From Providencia alcalifaciens (GTDB lineage Bacteria > Pseudomonadota > Gammaproteobacteria > Enterobacterales > Enterobacteriaceae), in NCBI GenBank assembly GCA_025961275.1, contig JAOQNJ010000001.1:3617353-3681352 (forward strand): 64,000 bases of DNA, read 5' to 3'. Made by a program: the position numbers and the translations under genes. Numbering within the stretch: position 1 is the stretch's first letter; each line of letters starts with the position of its first letter. Of this stretch, positions 31,655 to 41,006 are shown piece by piece. The notes under the pieces are model-generated. The model was not told where the DNA came from and ran no database searches. It was given only the letters and a program-made list of their open reading frames with translations.

Positions 31655-33340
31655 TTATTGTTTTAACGTATAGGGTAGCCGTAGCTGCACTCGTGTAAAT
31701 TTTTCAGGTTCACATTCTACGCTGATGCCATATTGCTCGCCATATTTTAGGCGTAAACGCTTATCAACTAAACTCATTCCTAATCCGTCACTCTGTGGCT
31801 TAGGCTGATAAAGTCCTGCGTTATCTTCGATCTCAATATAAACTTGTTCGCAGCGAATATAGCCTCTTATTGTAATATATCCGGTATCTAATAACTGTGA
31901 GGTTCCATGTTTAATCGCATTTTCAACAATAGGTTGTAGTGAGAATGCGGGTAAATTTACCTGTTTTAGTGCGTCAGAGATATCCAGTTCTATCTGTAAT
32001 TTTTCACAGAAGCGCGCTTTTTCAATTTGTAAGTAAGCATTCACATGCTCTATCTCTTCACCGAGAGTGGCGTGTTGTTCGGGTCGTTTGAGGTTATTTC
32101 GAAAGAAAGTCGAAATATACTGTACTAATTGGCTTGCTTGTTGGCTATCTCGGCGGATAACAGCTTGCAGCGTATTGAGGACATTAAATAAAAAGTGAGG
32201 GTTCACTTGCGCGTGAAGTAGCTTCACTTCTGATTGTAATAAAGATTGTTTATTACGTTCATATTGTCCGGCAAGGATCTGGGCAGAAAATAAGCTGGCA
32301 ATCCCTTCACCAAGTGTCCGGTTGATGGAGCTGAATAACTTATTTTTAGCTTCATACAGTTTAATTGTACCAATCACCTGTTGATTTTCGCCTCTAAGTG
32401 GAATAACTAAGGCTGATCCTAGCTTACAGGTGGCGCTTAACGAGCATTTATAAGGGGTTTCATTACCATCAGCATAGACGACTTCATTGTTGTCGATAGC
32501 CTGTTTAGATTGTTTAGAGGCAATGGGGGTCCCTGGTTGATGGTGATCCGCTCCTATACCGATAAATGCTAAAATTTTATCTCTGTCGGTAATGGCGACA
32601 GCACCTATTTCAAGTTCTTGATAAATTATTTTTGCAACTTTCATGCTGTTATCAACATTGAAACCTTTGCGTAAGATACCGTCTGTGCAGAGTGCTATTT
32701 TGAGGGCTTGTGCTGAAAAGGCTGTAGTGTATTTTTCAACAATAGCACGACGATCAAGTAAAATACGGATAAACATCGCAGCGCCAATAGTATTGGCGAT
32801 AACCATCGGGGCAGCAATATTTTTAACCAATTCTAATGCTTCATCGAAAGGTCGTGCCAGCAAAAGAATGATCAGCATTTGAATAATTTCAGCGATAAAA
32901 GTGACACAGCTTGCGGTTAGAGGATTAAATATTTTATGTATTTGGCCGCGTTTCATGTAATAGCGGTGGACTAAGCCACCAATTAAGCCTTCAGCAATAG
33001 TGGATATCATGCAGCTAAATGCAGTCATTCCACCGAGCGAATAACGGTGTAACCCTCCAGTAAAACCGACAGCAAATCCTACGGCTGGACCACCAAGAAG
33101 ACCACCTAGCACAGAGCCGATAGCTCGTGTGTTGGCAATTGAATCATTGATATGCAAACCAAAATAGGTTCCCATAATACAAAAGACAGAGAAAATGACA
33201 TAGCACATAACTTTATGTGGCAGTCGGATAGTCACGTTTAGTAAAGGGATGACTAGAGGCGTTTTACTCAGTGCCCAAGCAATGACTAAATAGACGCACA
33301 TCTGCTGTAATAACAGCAGAATGAGATCAAACTCGTACAT
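31655..33340 (-). CDS. btsS: Sensor histidine kinase BtsS (LytS type)
   Basis: A 561-residue inner-membrane kinase, the same length as E. coli BtsS (YehU). The N-terminal 5TM-Lyt region (about 1-190) includes TRAIGSVLGGLLGGPAVGFA. A GAF-like domain follows (GAVAITDRDKILAFIGIGAD). The histidine kinase core has the phospho-acceptor in LLHAQVNPHFLFNVLNTLQA. The ATPase domain has QPIVENAIKHGTSQ and GLGMSLVDKRL. It senses pyruvate with high affinity in E. coli. Confidence 0.95.
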   Translation of the reverse strand: MYEFDLILLLLQQMCVYLVIAWALSKTPLVIPLLNVTIRLPHKVMCYVIFSVFCIMGTYFGLHINDSIANTRAIGSVLGGLLGGPAVGFAVGFTGGLHRYSLGGMTAFSCMISTIAEGLIGGLVHRYYMKRGQIHKIFNPLTASCVTFIAEIIQMLIILLLARPFDEALELVKNIAAPMVIANTIGAAMFIRILLDRRAIVEKYTTAFSAQALKIALCTDGILRKGFNVDNSMKVAKIIYQELEIGAVAITDRDKILAFIGIGADHHQPGTPIASKQSKQAIDNNEVVYADGNETPYKCSLSATCKLGSALVIPLRGENQQVIGTIKLYEAKNKLFSSINRTLGEGIASLFSAQILAGQYERNKQSLLQSEVKLLHAQVNPHFLFNVLNTLQAVIRRDSQQASQLVQYISTFFRNNLKRPEQHATLGEEIEHVNAYLQIEKARFCEKLQIELDISDALKQVNLPAFSLQPIVENAIKHGTSQLLDTGYITIRGYIRCEQVYIEIEDNAGLYQPKPQSDGLGMSLVDKRLRLKYGEQYGISVECEPEKFTRVQLRLPYTLKQ

Positions 33341-33580
33341 TAAGGTTTCCAGTTTTGGTATTTCAACGCAGCTATTGTAGCGTAACCCTCAAATTTGGTC
33401 ATAGCGATTTACAGAAAGTAAACTATCTTTATTTGACATAAGAGTTGAGGGGATTCAATATTAGGGGTTATCCCTCGATGTGTGACCTTGCGCACAAATT
33501 TATTAACGCTGTATTGATAAATACTGCGATAATCTGATGGCAATAGTTTCCTGCGTGATTATTTAAGGTTTATATTAATA

Positions 33581-34552
33581 ATGAAAAAAAGAACAATAGC
33601 ACTCATTTTGTTGATGCTGATTTTGATAGCGGCGGCGGCACTTTTTCATTCCCATAATCAATTTTTATTGCTGCAAGGTGAAGTTGATGCACCTGAAGTC
33701 ATGGTCACGTCTAAAGCGAAAGGCCGTGTTATTGAGCGTCATATTGAGCGTGGAGATGATGTTAAAAAAGGGCAACTGTTATTGACGCTAGAAAGCCCGG
33801 AATTAGCGGCACAATATGAAGCATCGAAAGCAGCAACAGAACAAGCGAGAGCTAAACTGGCACTTTCAGTTAATGGTACTCGAGAAGAAACCATCCGCAA
33901 CCTGCAAGCTTCGTTAGCGCAAGTGAACTCACAGTATCAAAATGCGACTCGCGAATATAACCGATTAAATAATTTATCTGCTAAAGGTTATGTTTCAGCT
34001 AATGAACTCGATAGTGCCCGCAAAGCGAGAGACGTTGCTTTTCAACAAGTACAAGGTGCAAAAGCACAACTTGAAGAAGCTAAAAATGGTGATCGTATTG
34101 AATTACGCCAGCAATACGAGGCTGCGCTTAATGAAGAAGAGCAAAAATTAGCAGAAATACAGGTACAACTTGATGATTTACAAGTCAGAGCACCTGTTGA
34201 TGGTGAGATTGGGCCTATTCCTGCGGAAGTTGGTGAAATCTTCAATGCCGGTAGCCCGCTGGTGACGATGATCCGTCTTCCTGAGTCCTACTTCATTTAT
34301 AACTTACGTGAAGACATTCTGGTTGATGTCAAAAAAGGCGATAAAGTTCAACTTGATGTGCCTGCGTTAGGTGATAGGAAAGTGGAGGCTGTGATCCGAT
34401 ATATTGCGCCTAAGGGCGATTACGCGACGAAAAGAGCAACGCGTGCAACAGGCGATTTCGATTTGAAAACTTTTGAGGTACGTATGTATCCTCTGGAGCC
34501 GATTGAGGGCTTACGACCTGGAATGAGCGTGTTATGGCGCTGGGATAAATAA
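33581..34552 (+). CDS. HlyD-family periplasmic adaptor
   Basis: A 323-residue membrane-fusion protein. One N-terminal membrane anchor (about 5-25) is followed by a biotinyl-lipoyl half-motif GRVIERHIERGDDVKKGQLL, a coiled coil (about 75-195, rich in Ala/Gln/Glu), the second lipoyl half LQVRAPVDGEIGPIPAEVGE, and a beta-barrel ending GLRPGMSVLWRW. It resembles E. coli YhiI/YbhG. It is 12 bp upstream of two ABC-2 permease genes and should link them to an outer-membrane channel such as TolC. The substrate is unknown. Confidence 0.88.
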   Translation: MKKRTIALILLMLILIAAAALFHSHNQFLLLQGEVDAPEVMVTSKAKGRVIERHIERGDDVKKGQLLLTLESPELAAQYEASKAATEQARAKLALSVNGTREETIRNLQASLAQVNSQYQNATREYNRLNNLSAKGYVSANELDSARKARDVAFQQVQGAKAQLEEAKNGDRIELRQQYEAALNEEEQKLAEIQVQLDDLQVRAPVDGEIGPIPAEVGEIFNAGSPLVTMIRLPESYFIYNLREDILVDVKKGDKVQLDVPALGDRKVEAVIRYIAPKGDYATKRATRATGDFDLKTFEVRMYPLEPIEGLRPGMSVLWRWDK

Positions 34553-34564
34553 AAAGGCGCTGGT

Positions 34565-35710
34565 ATGAATTTAAAATTCGCTTGGCATGGTTTTGAACAT
34601 GCATTTAGTCGAGAAACAAGAGCCGCAATTCGGAGCCCAGTCTTTCACTGGCTTAGTTGGCTTTTTCCACTGATGCTATTTACGTTGGTGAGTGCTAACT
34701 TCTCTGAAGGGACTTTAATGAACCTGCCTGTGTCGGTAGTGGATAACGATCATAGCCCCGCTTCTCGACAAGTTATCAGGGATTTAAACGCCGGTCCTCA
34801 TGCGGATGTTAAGGCGATAGATAATAACCTCAATACATCATTAAAACGGCTGGCAAGTGCAAAAGATTATGCGCTGTTGTATATCCCAACGAATTTTGAA
34901 GCTGATGTGTTACGTGCTCGTCAGCCTGAACTTCGTATGTATTACAATGCGTTGTTTTATGCATCAGGAAGCTACGCTATTCAAGACTTCAGTGGGCTGG
35001 TGGCGGAGTTAAATGCCAAGTACCGCACTCAAATGGCACACTCAATAGGGAAAGCGTTACCTGCATTGGCACAAGTCACGCTTTCTTATGACAGTTTATT
35101 TAATCCAAGCGGTAGTTATATTTATTATCAGCAATTTGCAGCTACTATTCATATGCTGCAATTGTTCGTGGTGACTTGTACGATTTATACCTTATCGCGT
35201 AGCTCAATCTTACAGAGCGTGAAGCCTTTTGCCATGGCGGTACTGGGTAAAATGGCACCTTACACCTTCTTTTTCACCACATTATTGGTGGTCGAGCTAG
35301 CAGCATTGGTGAGCATCTTTGATGCTAAGGTGGTGGGAAATCCCCTCTATATGATAATGGTGGGTTTTTTTTATGTGATAGCAGCGCAAAGTATAGGATT
35401 GTTACTGTTTAGCTTTACCGCTAGCGCGATTACGGCTTATAGCTTAATTGGTATGTTAGTGAGTATTGCGTTGGCCTTTTCGGGTATGGCAGTACCCGAA
35501 TTATCGATGATTTTACCTGCTCAGATTATTTCGAACATTGAGCCATTAACCCACACATTGAATGCGATGTTTGATATCTTTCTGCGAGAAATCTCATTCG
35601 CTCGTATCGTCCAAGTTTGCGCATTTTTGCTGATTTACCCGATTGTGACAGCTTTTCTTATTCGAAAGCGGTTAGCTAAGCGTATCGCAGCACAAGGAGG
35701 GGAGCTTTAA
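34565..35710 (+). CDS. ABC-2 type permease, first of pair
   Basis: A 381-residue inner-membrane protein of the ABC2_membrane_3 type (YhhJ/YbhR/YbhS-like). One N-terminal membrane segment is followed by a periplasmic domain (LPVSVVDNDHSPASRQVIRD, DYALLYIPTNFEADVLRA) and five to six C-terminal membrane segments from about residue 195. It is the same length as, and similar to, the next gene, with which it shares one base (TAATG). No ATPase gene is nearby. Confidence 0.87.
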   Translation: MNLKFAWHGFEHAFSRETRAAIRSPVFHWLSWLFPLMLFTLVSANFSEGTLMNLPVSVVDNDHSPASRQVIRDLNAGPHADVKAIDNNLNTSLKRLASAKDYALLYIPTNFEADVLRARQPELRMYYNALFYASGSYAIQDFSGLVAELNAKYRTQMAHSIGKALPALAQVTLSYDSLFNPSGSYIYYQQFAATIHMLQLFVVTCTIYTLSRSSILQSVKPFAMAVLGKMAPYTFFFTTLLVVELAALVSIFDAKVVGNPLYMIMVGFFYVIAAQSIGLLLFSFTASAITAYSLIGMLVSIALAFSGMAVPELSMILPAQIISNIEPLTHTLNAMFDIFLREISFARIVQVCAFLLIYPIVTAFLIRKRLAKRIAAQGGEL

Positions 35711-36855
35711 TGCAGATGTATTTTGCTACCTTCCGTAAAGTATTGCTAGGTATGTTAGATAAGCCTATGTGGCTACTGCTGCTCGTCTCGTTGTGCGTAA
35801 TGAGTTTAGTCTATGCGAAGCCAGTACTTTGGGATTTGCCAGTAGCGGTCATTGACATGGACCACAGTGTGGCAAGTCGTGCTCTGATCCGTGATTTGGA
35901 TGCGGCACCAAAATTGAAGTTACATAGCTTCGATAACTTAGCGCAAGCTAGGAAGGACATGATAGATAGGCAACTCTTTGCCATCATTATTATTCCAACT
36001 GATTTTGAGCAATATTTACTTAATGGTAAGAATATTACTATTCCAGTTTATGGTGATGCGACAAACAGGCTAGCAAGCGGTCAAATTCAACAAGAGTTAG
36101 TAAGTGCTTACCAGACGTTATTGAACAGCTATAACACGCAATTACTTGTAAATTCGGGTTATAGCAAGGAACAAGCGAATGTCATTATTACACCGATACG
36201 CAGTGTCACGGAGCCATTATACAATCCAGGCGTCAGCTTTGCGGCGATTGTATTTCCAGGTTTGCTCGTCATGTTATTACAGCATTCACTGTTAATTGCT
36301 TGTGTTCGTGTAAGTGTTGCTATTCGAAGTACGCCAAAAGGTAAGCCACCATTAGCTGTGTATCTAGGGGCTTTGTCCGCACTAATTCCGATTTGGTTAT
36401 TTTTATCTACGGTGTTCTTTGCATTATGGCCTTGGATTTTGGGCTATCGTCAAGAGGCACCATTGTATGAGCTGTGGATGCTCACTTTCCCGTTCCTGCT
36501 AGCGGTGATTGGCTTAGGTAAGTTGGTGACCGAGTGTCTGCGTAGTGTGGAAATGATTTATCTAACACTGGCATTTATTACAACTCCCGTTTTCTATATG
36601 TCAGGCACTATTTGGCCATTGCAAGCGATGCCTGAGTGGGTACGTATGATTGCTTCTGCCTTACCTTCAACATGGGCGACTAGTGCTATCGCGGGTATAA
36701 ATCAGATGGGCTTGCCATTTAGTGGTGTGTTGTTGGATATCGTGATGATGTTGGTTCTTGGCGTAATTTATTCGGTGATTGGCGTCTTTATCGGAATGCT
36801 ACGCGATGGAGAGTTACGTCATATTTCACATAAGATTCATCACTGGCTAAAATAG
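35710..36855 (+). CDS. ABC-2 type permease, second of pair
   Basis: A 381-residue paralogue of the preceding gene. The periplasmic domain has LPVAVIDMDHSVASRALIRD and AIIIIPTDFEQYLLNG, and the C-terminal membrane region includes YMSGTIWPLQAMPEWVRMIA, typical of ABC-2 permeases. Together with the HlyD adaptor it forms a three-gene export operon. E. coli relatives (YhiI-RbbA-YhhJ, YbhG-F-S-R) include an ATPase, which is missing here, so energy supply is unclear. Confidence 0.87.
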   Translation: MQMYFATFRKVLLGMLDKPMWLLLLVSLCVMSLVYAKPVLWDLPVAVIDMDHSVASRALIRDLDAAPKLKLHSFDNLAQARKDMIDRQLFAIIIIPTDFEQYLLNGKNITIPVYGDATNRLASGQIQQELVSAYQTLLNSYNTQLLVNSGYSKEQANVIITPIRSVTEPLYNPGVSFAAIVFPGLLVMLLQHSLLIACVRVSVAIRSTPKGKPPLAVYLGALSALIPIWLFLSTVFFALWPWILGYRQEAPLYELWMLTFPFLLAVIGLGKLVTECLRSVEMIYLTLAFITTPVFYMSGTIWPLQAMPEWVRMIASALPSTWATSAIAGINQMGLPFSGVLLDIVMMLVLGVIYSVIGVFIGMLRDGELRHISHKIHHWLK

Positions 36856-36893
36856 CATCAAGATTAACATTTTTTTGCTTTTTACATGATTTA

Positions 36894-36939
36894 TTTCATG
36901 CTGTTACAGGAATGTAAGCCTATCTGTAACAGCATGAAA
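36894..36939. other. Long perfect inverted repeat after the export operon
   Basis: A 16-bp arm TTTCATGCTGTTACAG (36894-36909) is perfectly complementary to 36924-36939, with a 14-nt loop. No T-run follows on the plus strand, and the tail is A-rich. It may be a transcription terminator read from the minus strand, or a stability hairpin. Confidence 0.6.
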
Positions 36940-37183
36940 AAATTATATGCTCTCATTTCTCACACGTTAAAATTCTTCGTTTTTAAAAAAATCTCTACTT
37001 AATCTACCTAAGACAATAACAATGAAAATCATAGTAAATTATGTACTTTCATGATATCAGCCCATCACTCTAACCCCCCATATCCATAAAATTAATTTAC
37101 TGTTGATAGATTATTTAAGAAAAAAAATCAATCTAGACTATAAGTGTTATTGCGTATTAAACTTCTACAAGGACAGTGAAAAT
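36940..37183. other. AT-rich gap before the RTX gene
   Basis: Part of a 328-bp gene-free stretch with the inverted repeat. A CCCCCC run occurs near 37075. An in-frame extension of the RTX gene to 37103 has no ribosome site and is not used. Confidence 0.5.
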
Positions 37184-38320
37184 ATGGAAATGCAAAATAA
37201 TAATCGAGCAAAATTGTTAGTTAAAAGTACAGATAAAATCATTAAGCTTTCTTCTGAAAAGAATGAAACTATTCAGCTGAATTCCTTCAGTAGTAATAAT
37301 GTGATAATAGAGAATTTTGATGGAGGGCTAGATAAGATAGATTTATCTCCATTTGGAGAACTTATTTATTGGCTCAATGAAAATCCAGATTTTATTAAAC
37401 AACCAAATGGAAGTATGTCTATTAGCGATGAAAATGGCATCTCAATAGAATCAGGTCGTCGTAAATTGACGATACTAGATAATAATGGGAAAAAATTTGA
37501 AGTATTAATTAAGTTAAGCCCTGCAAGTATATCACCAGACTGGGCAAATAACCTAAGCACGGGCTGGCAACTCAAAGACATTGAACTTTTTGACATCGCG
37601 TCCATACTTGTTGAAGACTCGAAGGACCGTGTGATAGATGGTAGCAGCGATGTAGACTGGCTGTACGGCAGCATTGCTAATAACAAGCTAAATGGTGGTG
37701 CTGGTAATGATAGGTTGGATGTGTCGAAGAGCAAAGGTCACAATGTATTGAATGGTGGTACTGGTGATGACTTTATCTTCGGTGGTGCTGGCCATAATAT
37801 TTATCAATTTAACCGCGGTGACGGTAAAGATACTGTTTATTTACGGGGAAATTACTCACCAAATAATCCTAAGAGTGGTCAAGATATTCTGAAATTTGGT
37901 GCAGGTATTACCGCAAATGATGTGAAATTGCAGAAAGAAAGTAATGATCTGGTCATCAGTATCATAGGAACTGAAGATAGCGTGAGGTTTGATAACTATT
38001 ACTCCCAGCACGATCAGAAAATTGAAAAGATTGAGTTTTCAGATGGAACTATCATTGATAAAACGGGTATTGATGGGCTGAGTGATGCGAGCATCGCATT
38101 TTCAAATTTGGATAGACCAAGAATTGAAAGAATGCTCAATAGCATGGGTATAACATCAAGTTCAGGCACTGTTGAAATTGATAAGCTCATCAATGCGATG
38201 GCGATGTTCTCCAATAAACAGGGTGCAAGTGCACAAATCGACAATCATTGTGTGGCTAATTTGAATCCGATGTCAGCAGTATATTCCTATAATAGTGATT
38301 TTATTTTACCGAATAAATAA
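37184..38320 (+). CDS. Small RTX calcium-binding repeat protein
   Basis: A 378-residue protein without a signal peptide. The middle holds haemolysin-type glycine/aspartate repeats: LNGGAGNDRLDV, LNGGTGDDFIFGGAGHNIYQ and NRGDGKDTVY. These are followed by the RTX-associated C-terminal domain (LKFGAGITANDVKLQKESND, EKIEFSDGTI). Such proteins leave by type I secretion through a C-terminal signal. No catalytic or pore-forming domain is evident in the N-terminal 140 residues, and no dedicated secretion ATPase is encoded here. ATG at 37184 follows AAGGA. The role is unknown. Confidence 0.82.
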   Translation: MEMQNNNRAKLLVKSTDKIIKLSSEKNETIQLNSFSSNNVIIENFDGGLDKIDLSPFGELIYWLNENPDFIKQPNGSMSISDENGISIESGRRKLTILDNNGKKFEVLIKLSPASISPDWANNLSTGWQLKDIELFDIASILVEDSKDRVIDGSSDVDWLYGSIANNKLNGGAGNDRLDVSKSKGHNVLNGGTGDDFIFGGAGHNIYQFNRGDGKDTVYLRGNYSPNNPKSGQDILKFGAGITANDVKLQKESNDLVISIIGTEDSVRFDNYYSQHDQKIEKIEFSDGTIIDKTGIDGLSDASIAFSNLDRPRIERMLNSMGITSSSGTVEIDKLINAMAMFSNKQGASAQIDNHCVANLNPMSAVYSYNSDFILPNK

Positions 38321-38484
38321 TTGTTAAATTTTTCATAAGTCTTTAGTCACCACGATGACTTAAATGTGGTGGCTACATCGTTCACTCATCCTGCTATGTT
38401 TCTAATTATTTTAGGTTCATATCCAGAAGTTTATTTTTTTGGTTATTTAAGATACAGTGATTCCTTTTTCAAGGAATATTATTT
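38321..38484. other. Gap with weak inverted repeat
   Basis: TCACCAC (about 38346) and GTGGTGG (about 38365) can pair, a possible RTX-gene terminator without a T-run. The yjfL-like gene promoter must also lie here. Confidence 0.4.
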
Positions 38485-38892
38485 ATGGATTTTACCTCTG
38501 TATTCTCTGCATTACTCTCTTTTGTAAGTTATTTCGCCATTGGTACTGTCATGGTATTAATATTTCTTTTCATTTACACGCGTATATCCCGTCATAATGA
38601 GTGGGTATTAATTAAAGAAAATAATACTGCTGCTGGTGTTGCATTTATTGGTGCAATGCTAGGCTATATTACACCGCTCTCAAGTGCTATTTCGAATTCA
38701 GTGAGTATCCTTGATTGTATTATCTGGGGTGTTATTGCATTAATTATTCAATTATTAGTTCTTGGTGCAACTAAAATATATATACCAACAATTGGTGAGA
38801 AAATTAAACAAAATAATATTTCCGCTGGCTTATTTTTAGGTGGAACTTCTCTTGGATTTGGTATTTTGAATGCAGTAAGTATGAGTTATTAA
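38485..38892 (+). CDS. DUF350 (YjfL-like) inner-membrane protein
   Basis: A 135-residue protein with about four membrane helices. It resembles E. coli YjfL: HNEWVLIKENNTAAGVAFIG, YITPLSSAISNSVSILD, then KIKQNNISAGLFLGGTSLGF. DUF350 proteins are of unknown function. In E. coli yjfL lies in a yjfI-J-K-L-M group, but here it is alone. Confidence 0.85.
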   Translation: MDFTSVFSALLSFVSYFAIGTVMVLIFLFIYTRISRHNEWVLIKENNTAAGVAFIGAMLGYITPLSSAISNSVSILDCIIWGVIALIIQLLVLGATKIYIPTIGEKIKQNNISAGLFLGGTSLGFGILNAVSMSY

Positions 38893-39078
38893 TCAACACA
38901 ACCCATTAACAACGCGCATGATCAGTGAGTGGCTATTTTCGGTATATATGATTGAAATAAATAGTAATAAATACTTGATTGTAACGATGTTTAGGTGCGT
39001 TGATGATTATGTTTCAGCGGATTATATCCATCATGCTTTAAATCATCCTTAGCAGTGAATATACACGAAGTTTTCAAA

Positions 39079-39110
39079 ATGATAATGCCAGCAAAAGCTG
39101 GCATTATCAC
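39079..39110 (-). terminator. ubiUV terminator
   Basis: GATAATGCCAGC / GCTGGCATTATC perfect 12-bp stem with an AAAA loop; on the minus strand it is followed by ATTTTG. Confidence 0.75.
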
Positions 39111-39121
39111 AATGATGGATC

Positions 39122-39997
39122 CTAATATATCATTTCTAATCCTGCGACTTTTCGCCAATAGCCATTACAACTATGGTCACTTATCGCAAGAGGGACATCC
39201 CCTTTTTCATTCGCTTTGAATTGAGTGAGTACTTTGAGTGACTCAGTGCTTTCGGGGGAAATACGCACTATATCGACGAGATCTTTCATTGAAGTAAGGT
39301 CATTGCCAAGGTTATAGCAATAGCCACTTTGTGTTTGTAAGCCATTTAATGTGAAAACCTGTTGCTGTTCTTGAGAGAAAACTGTTCTACCTTGTGGATA
39401 ATTAATACAGCAAGTTTCGCAATCATCTTTGGCTCGGTTCTCTGAACGGGCAGTGAAACAGCGTGCAGAATAGGCTAAAGGTAAATGCCCGTAACTCATG
39501 ACTTCAACGTCAAACTTACCTCTAATACCGATTTCATCGCACTGATTTAGTAAATTTAGTAACCAATCACGTGAGAGTTCAACGGGCATACACCAACGTA
39601 TCATTCCTTGCCTTAATAAAATATTGAGTGCTTGGGCGTTATAGCAATTGAGGCCATGTCCTGCAATAAAAGGTAACCGACGCTCCACAAGCATGTTGAT
39701 GACACCAAAATCATGTGCTTCCACTAAAAACTCGCCATTATCGACTAGCTTACTAATCTCTTTTAGCTCTGACGGAGCCTGTAATAATGCGAGAGAACTT
39801 AAAATAATTTGTTTTCCACTTAATGCTAATTGGCGCGCTAATTCAATCCAATCTGCTGGTTTCATTTCGCGACGTTTACTACATACGGTTTCACCAAGAT
39901 AAATAATATCGGCTTCACTGTCCGCTGCTAACTGATAAAAATCATATAGCTCTTGCTTTGGCCAGTAATAGAGGACCGATCCTAATGCATATTTCAT
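39122..39997 (-). CDS. ubiV: UbiV, oxygen-independent ubiquinone synthesis (U32 family)
   Basis: A 291-residue member of the peptidase U32-like family. In E. coli UbiU and UbiV form a heterodimer, each with an iron-sulfur cluster, that hydroxylates ubiquinone precursors without oxygen, with UbiT. Candidate cluster cysteines are in ETVCSKRREM and the CFTARSENRAKDDCETCC segment. It is 13 bp downstream of ubiU in one operon. Confidence 0.93.
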   Translation of the reverse strand: MKYALGSVLYYWPKQELYDFYQLAADSEADIIYLGETVCSKRREMKPADWIELARQLALSGKQIILSSLALLQAPSELKEISKLVDNGEFLVEAHDFGVINMLVERRLPFIAGHGLNCYNAQALNILLRQGMIRWCMPVELSRDWLLNLLNQCDEIGIRGKFDVEVMSYGHLPLAYSARCFTARSENRAKDDCETCCINYPQGRTVFSQEQQQVFTLNGLQTQSGYCYNLGNDLTSMKDLVDIVRISPESTESLKVLTQFKANEKGDVPLAISDHSCNGYWRKVAGLEMIY

Positions 39998-40010
39998 GAA
40001 ATTATCCTTA

Positions 40011-41006
40011 TTACTGCCATTGACGATGGTAAGCCCCTAGTGTGGTTTGGTTACCTTCAGAAAGTCTACCGAGTATTTTTGACCAGTTAGGATCTGCGAC
40101 AAATTGTTTGGGGTTTTCGTTGTATCTATCAATGGCTTGCCTCCAAACGCGCGTTACATCACTGACATAGGAAGGACTCCGTTGGCGACCTTCAATTTTA
40201 ACGGATGCGATATTGGCTGCCATTAAATCAGGGAGTAGCTCAATAGTATTGAGGCTGGTGGGTTCTTCCAGTACATGATACATATGGTCATCAACTAAAT
40301 AGCGACCTTTGCAAAGTGTTGGATAGCCAGCATTCTCATTCCCTTGATAACAGTCGATTAGTACTTCATTAAGGCGTGATTCCATGCCTTCATTGGTTTG
40401 TTGCCAACGAACGAAACGAGCAGGAGAGCAAGCACCAACGGTATTTGGGGATTCACCTGTTAAGTAAGAGGAGAGATAACAGCGCCCTTCCGCCATAATG
40501 CATAGGCTTCCAAAAGCAAATACTTCTAAGGGCACAGGACTACTTTTAGCTAATTGTTTGACCTGATGTATAGAGAGAACTCGTGGAAGCACTATACGAT
40601 GAACATCAAAGTTGCGAGCATAAAAGCGAATCGCTTCTGTGTTGGTTGCAGAAGCTTGCACTGAGACATGACGTTCAATATGCGGGTATTTGTTCGCGGC
40701 GTACTCAAGCATTGCTATATCAGCGAGTATTAGAGCATCAGCGCCCAAAGAGGCGGCAAGATCAATGGAATCTTTCCAACGTTGGAAACCATCTGGATGA
40801 GCAAAGGTATTGATAGCAATATGGAGCTTACGCTTACGATTATGTACATAAAGTGCGGCTTCATGTAATTTTTTTTCCGTAAAGTTAAGACCTGCAAAAT
40901 GGCGTGCATTAGTATCGTTTTTCAATCCGATATAGACTGCATCAGCACCATTATCGACGGCAGCTTTGAGAGCAGGTAGGTTACCTGCTGGGCAGAGTAA
41001 TTCCAT
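40011..41006 (-). CDS. ubiU: UbiU, oxygen-independent ubiquinone synthesis (U32 family)
   Basis: A 331-residue U32-family protein, partner of UbiV. It starts MELLCPAGNLPALKAAVDNG. The U32 signature and cluster cysteines are in FGSLCIMAEGRCYLSSYLTG, GACSPAR and LIDCYQG. It is divergent from ubiT, matching the E. coli arrangement of yhbT and yhbUV. Confidence 0.94.
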   Translation of the reverse strand: MELLCPAGNLPALKAAVDNGADAVYIGLKNDTNARHFAGLNFTEKKLHEAALYVHNRKRKLHIAINTFAHPDGFQRWKDSIDLAASLGADALILADIAMLEYAANKYPHIERHVSVQASATNTEAIRFYARNFDVHRIVLPRVLSIHQVKQLAKSSPVPLEVFAFGSLCIMAEGRCYLSSYLTGESPNTVGACSPARFVRWQQTNEGMESRLNEVLIDCYQGNENAGYPTLCKGRYLVDDHMYHVLEEPTSLNTIELLPDLMAANIASVKIEGRQRSPSYVSDVTRVWRQAIDRYNENPKQFVADPNWSKILGRLSEGNQTTLGAYHRQWQ

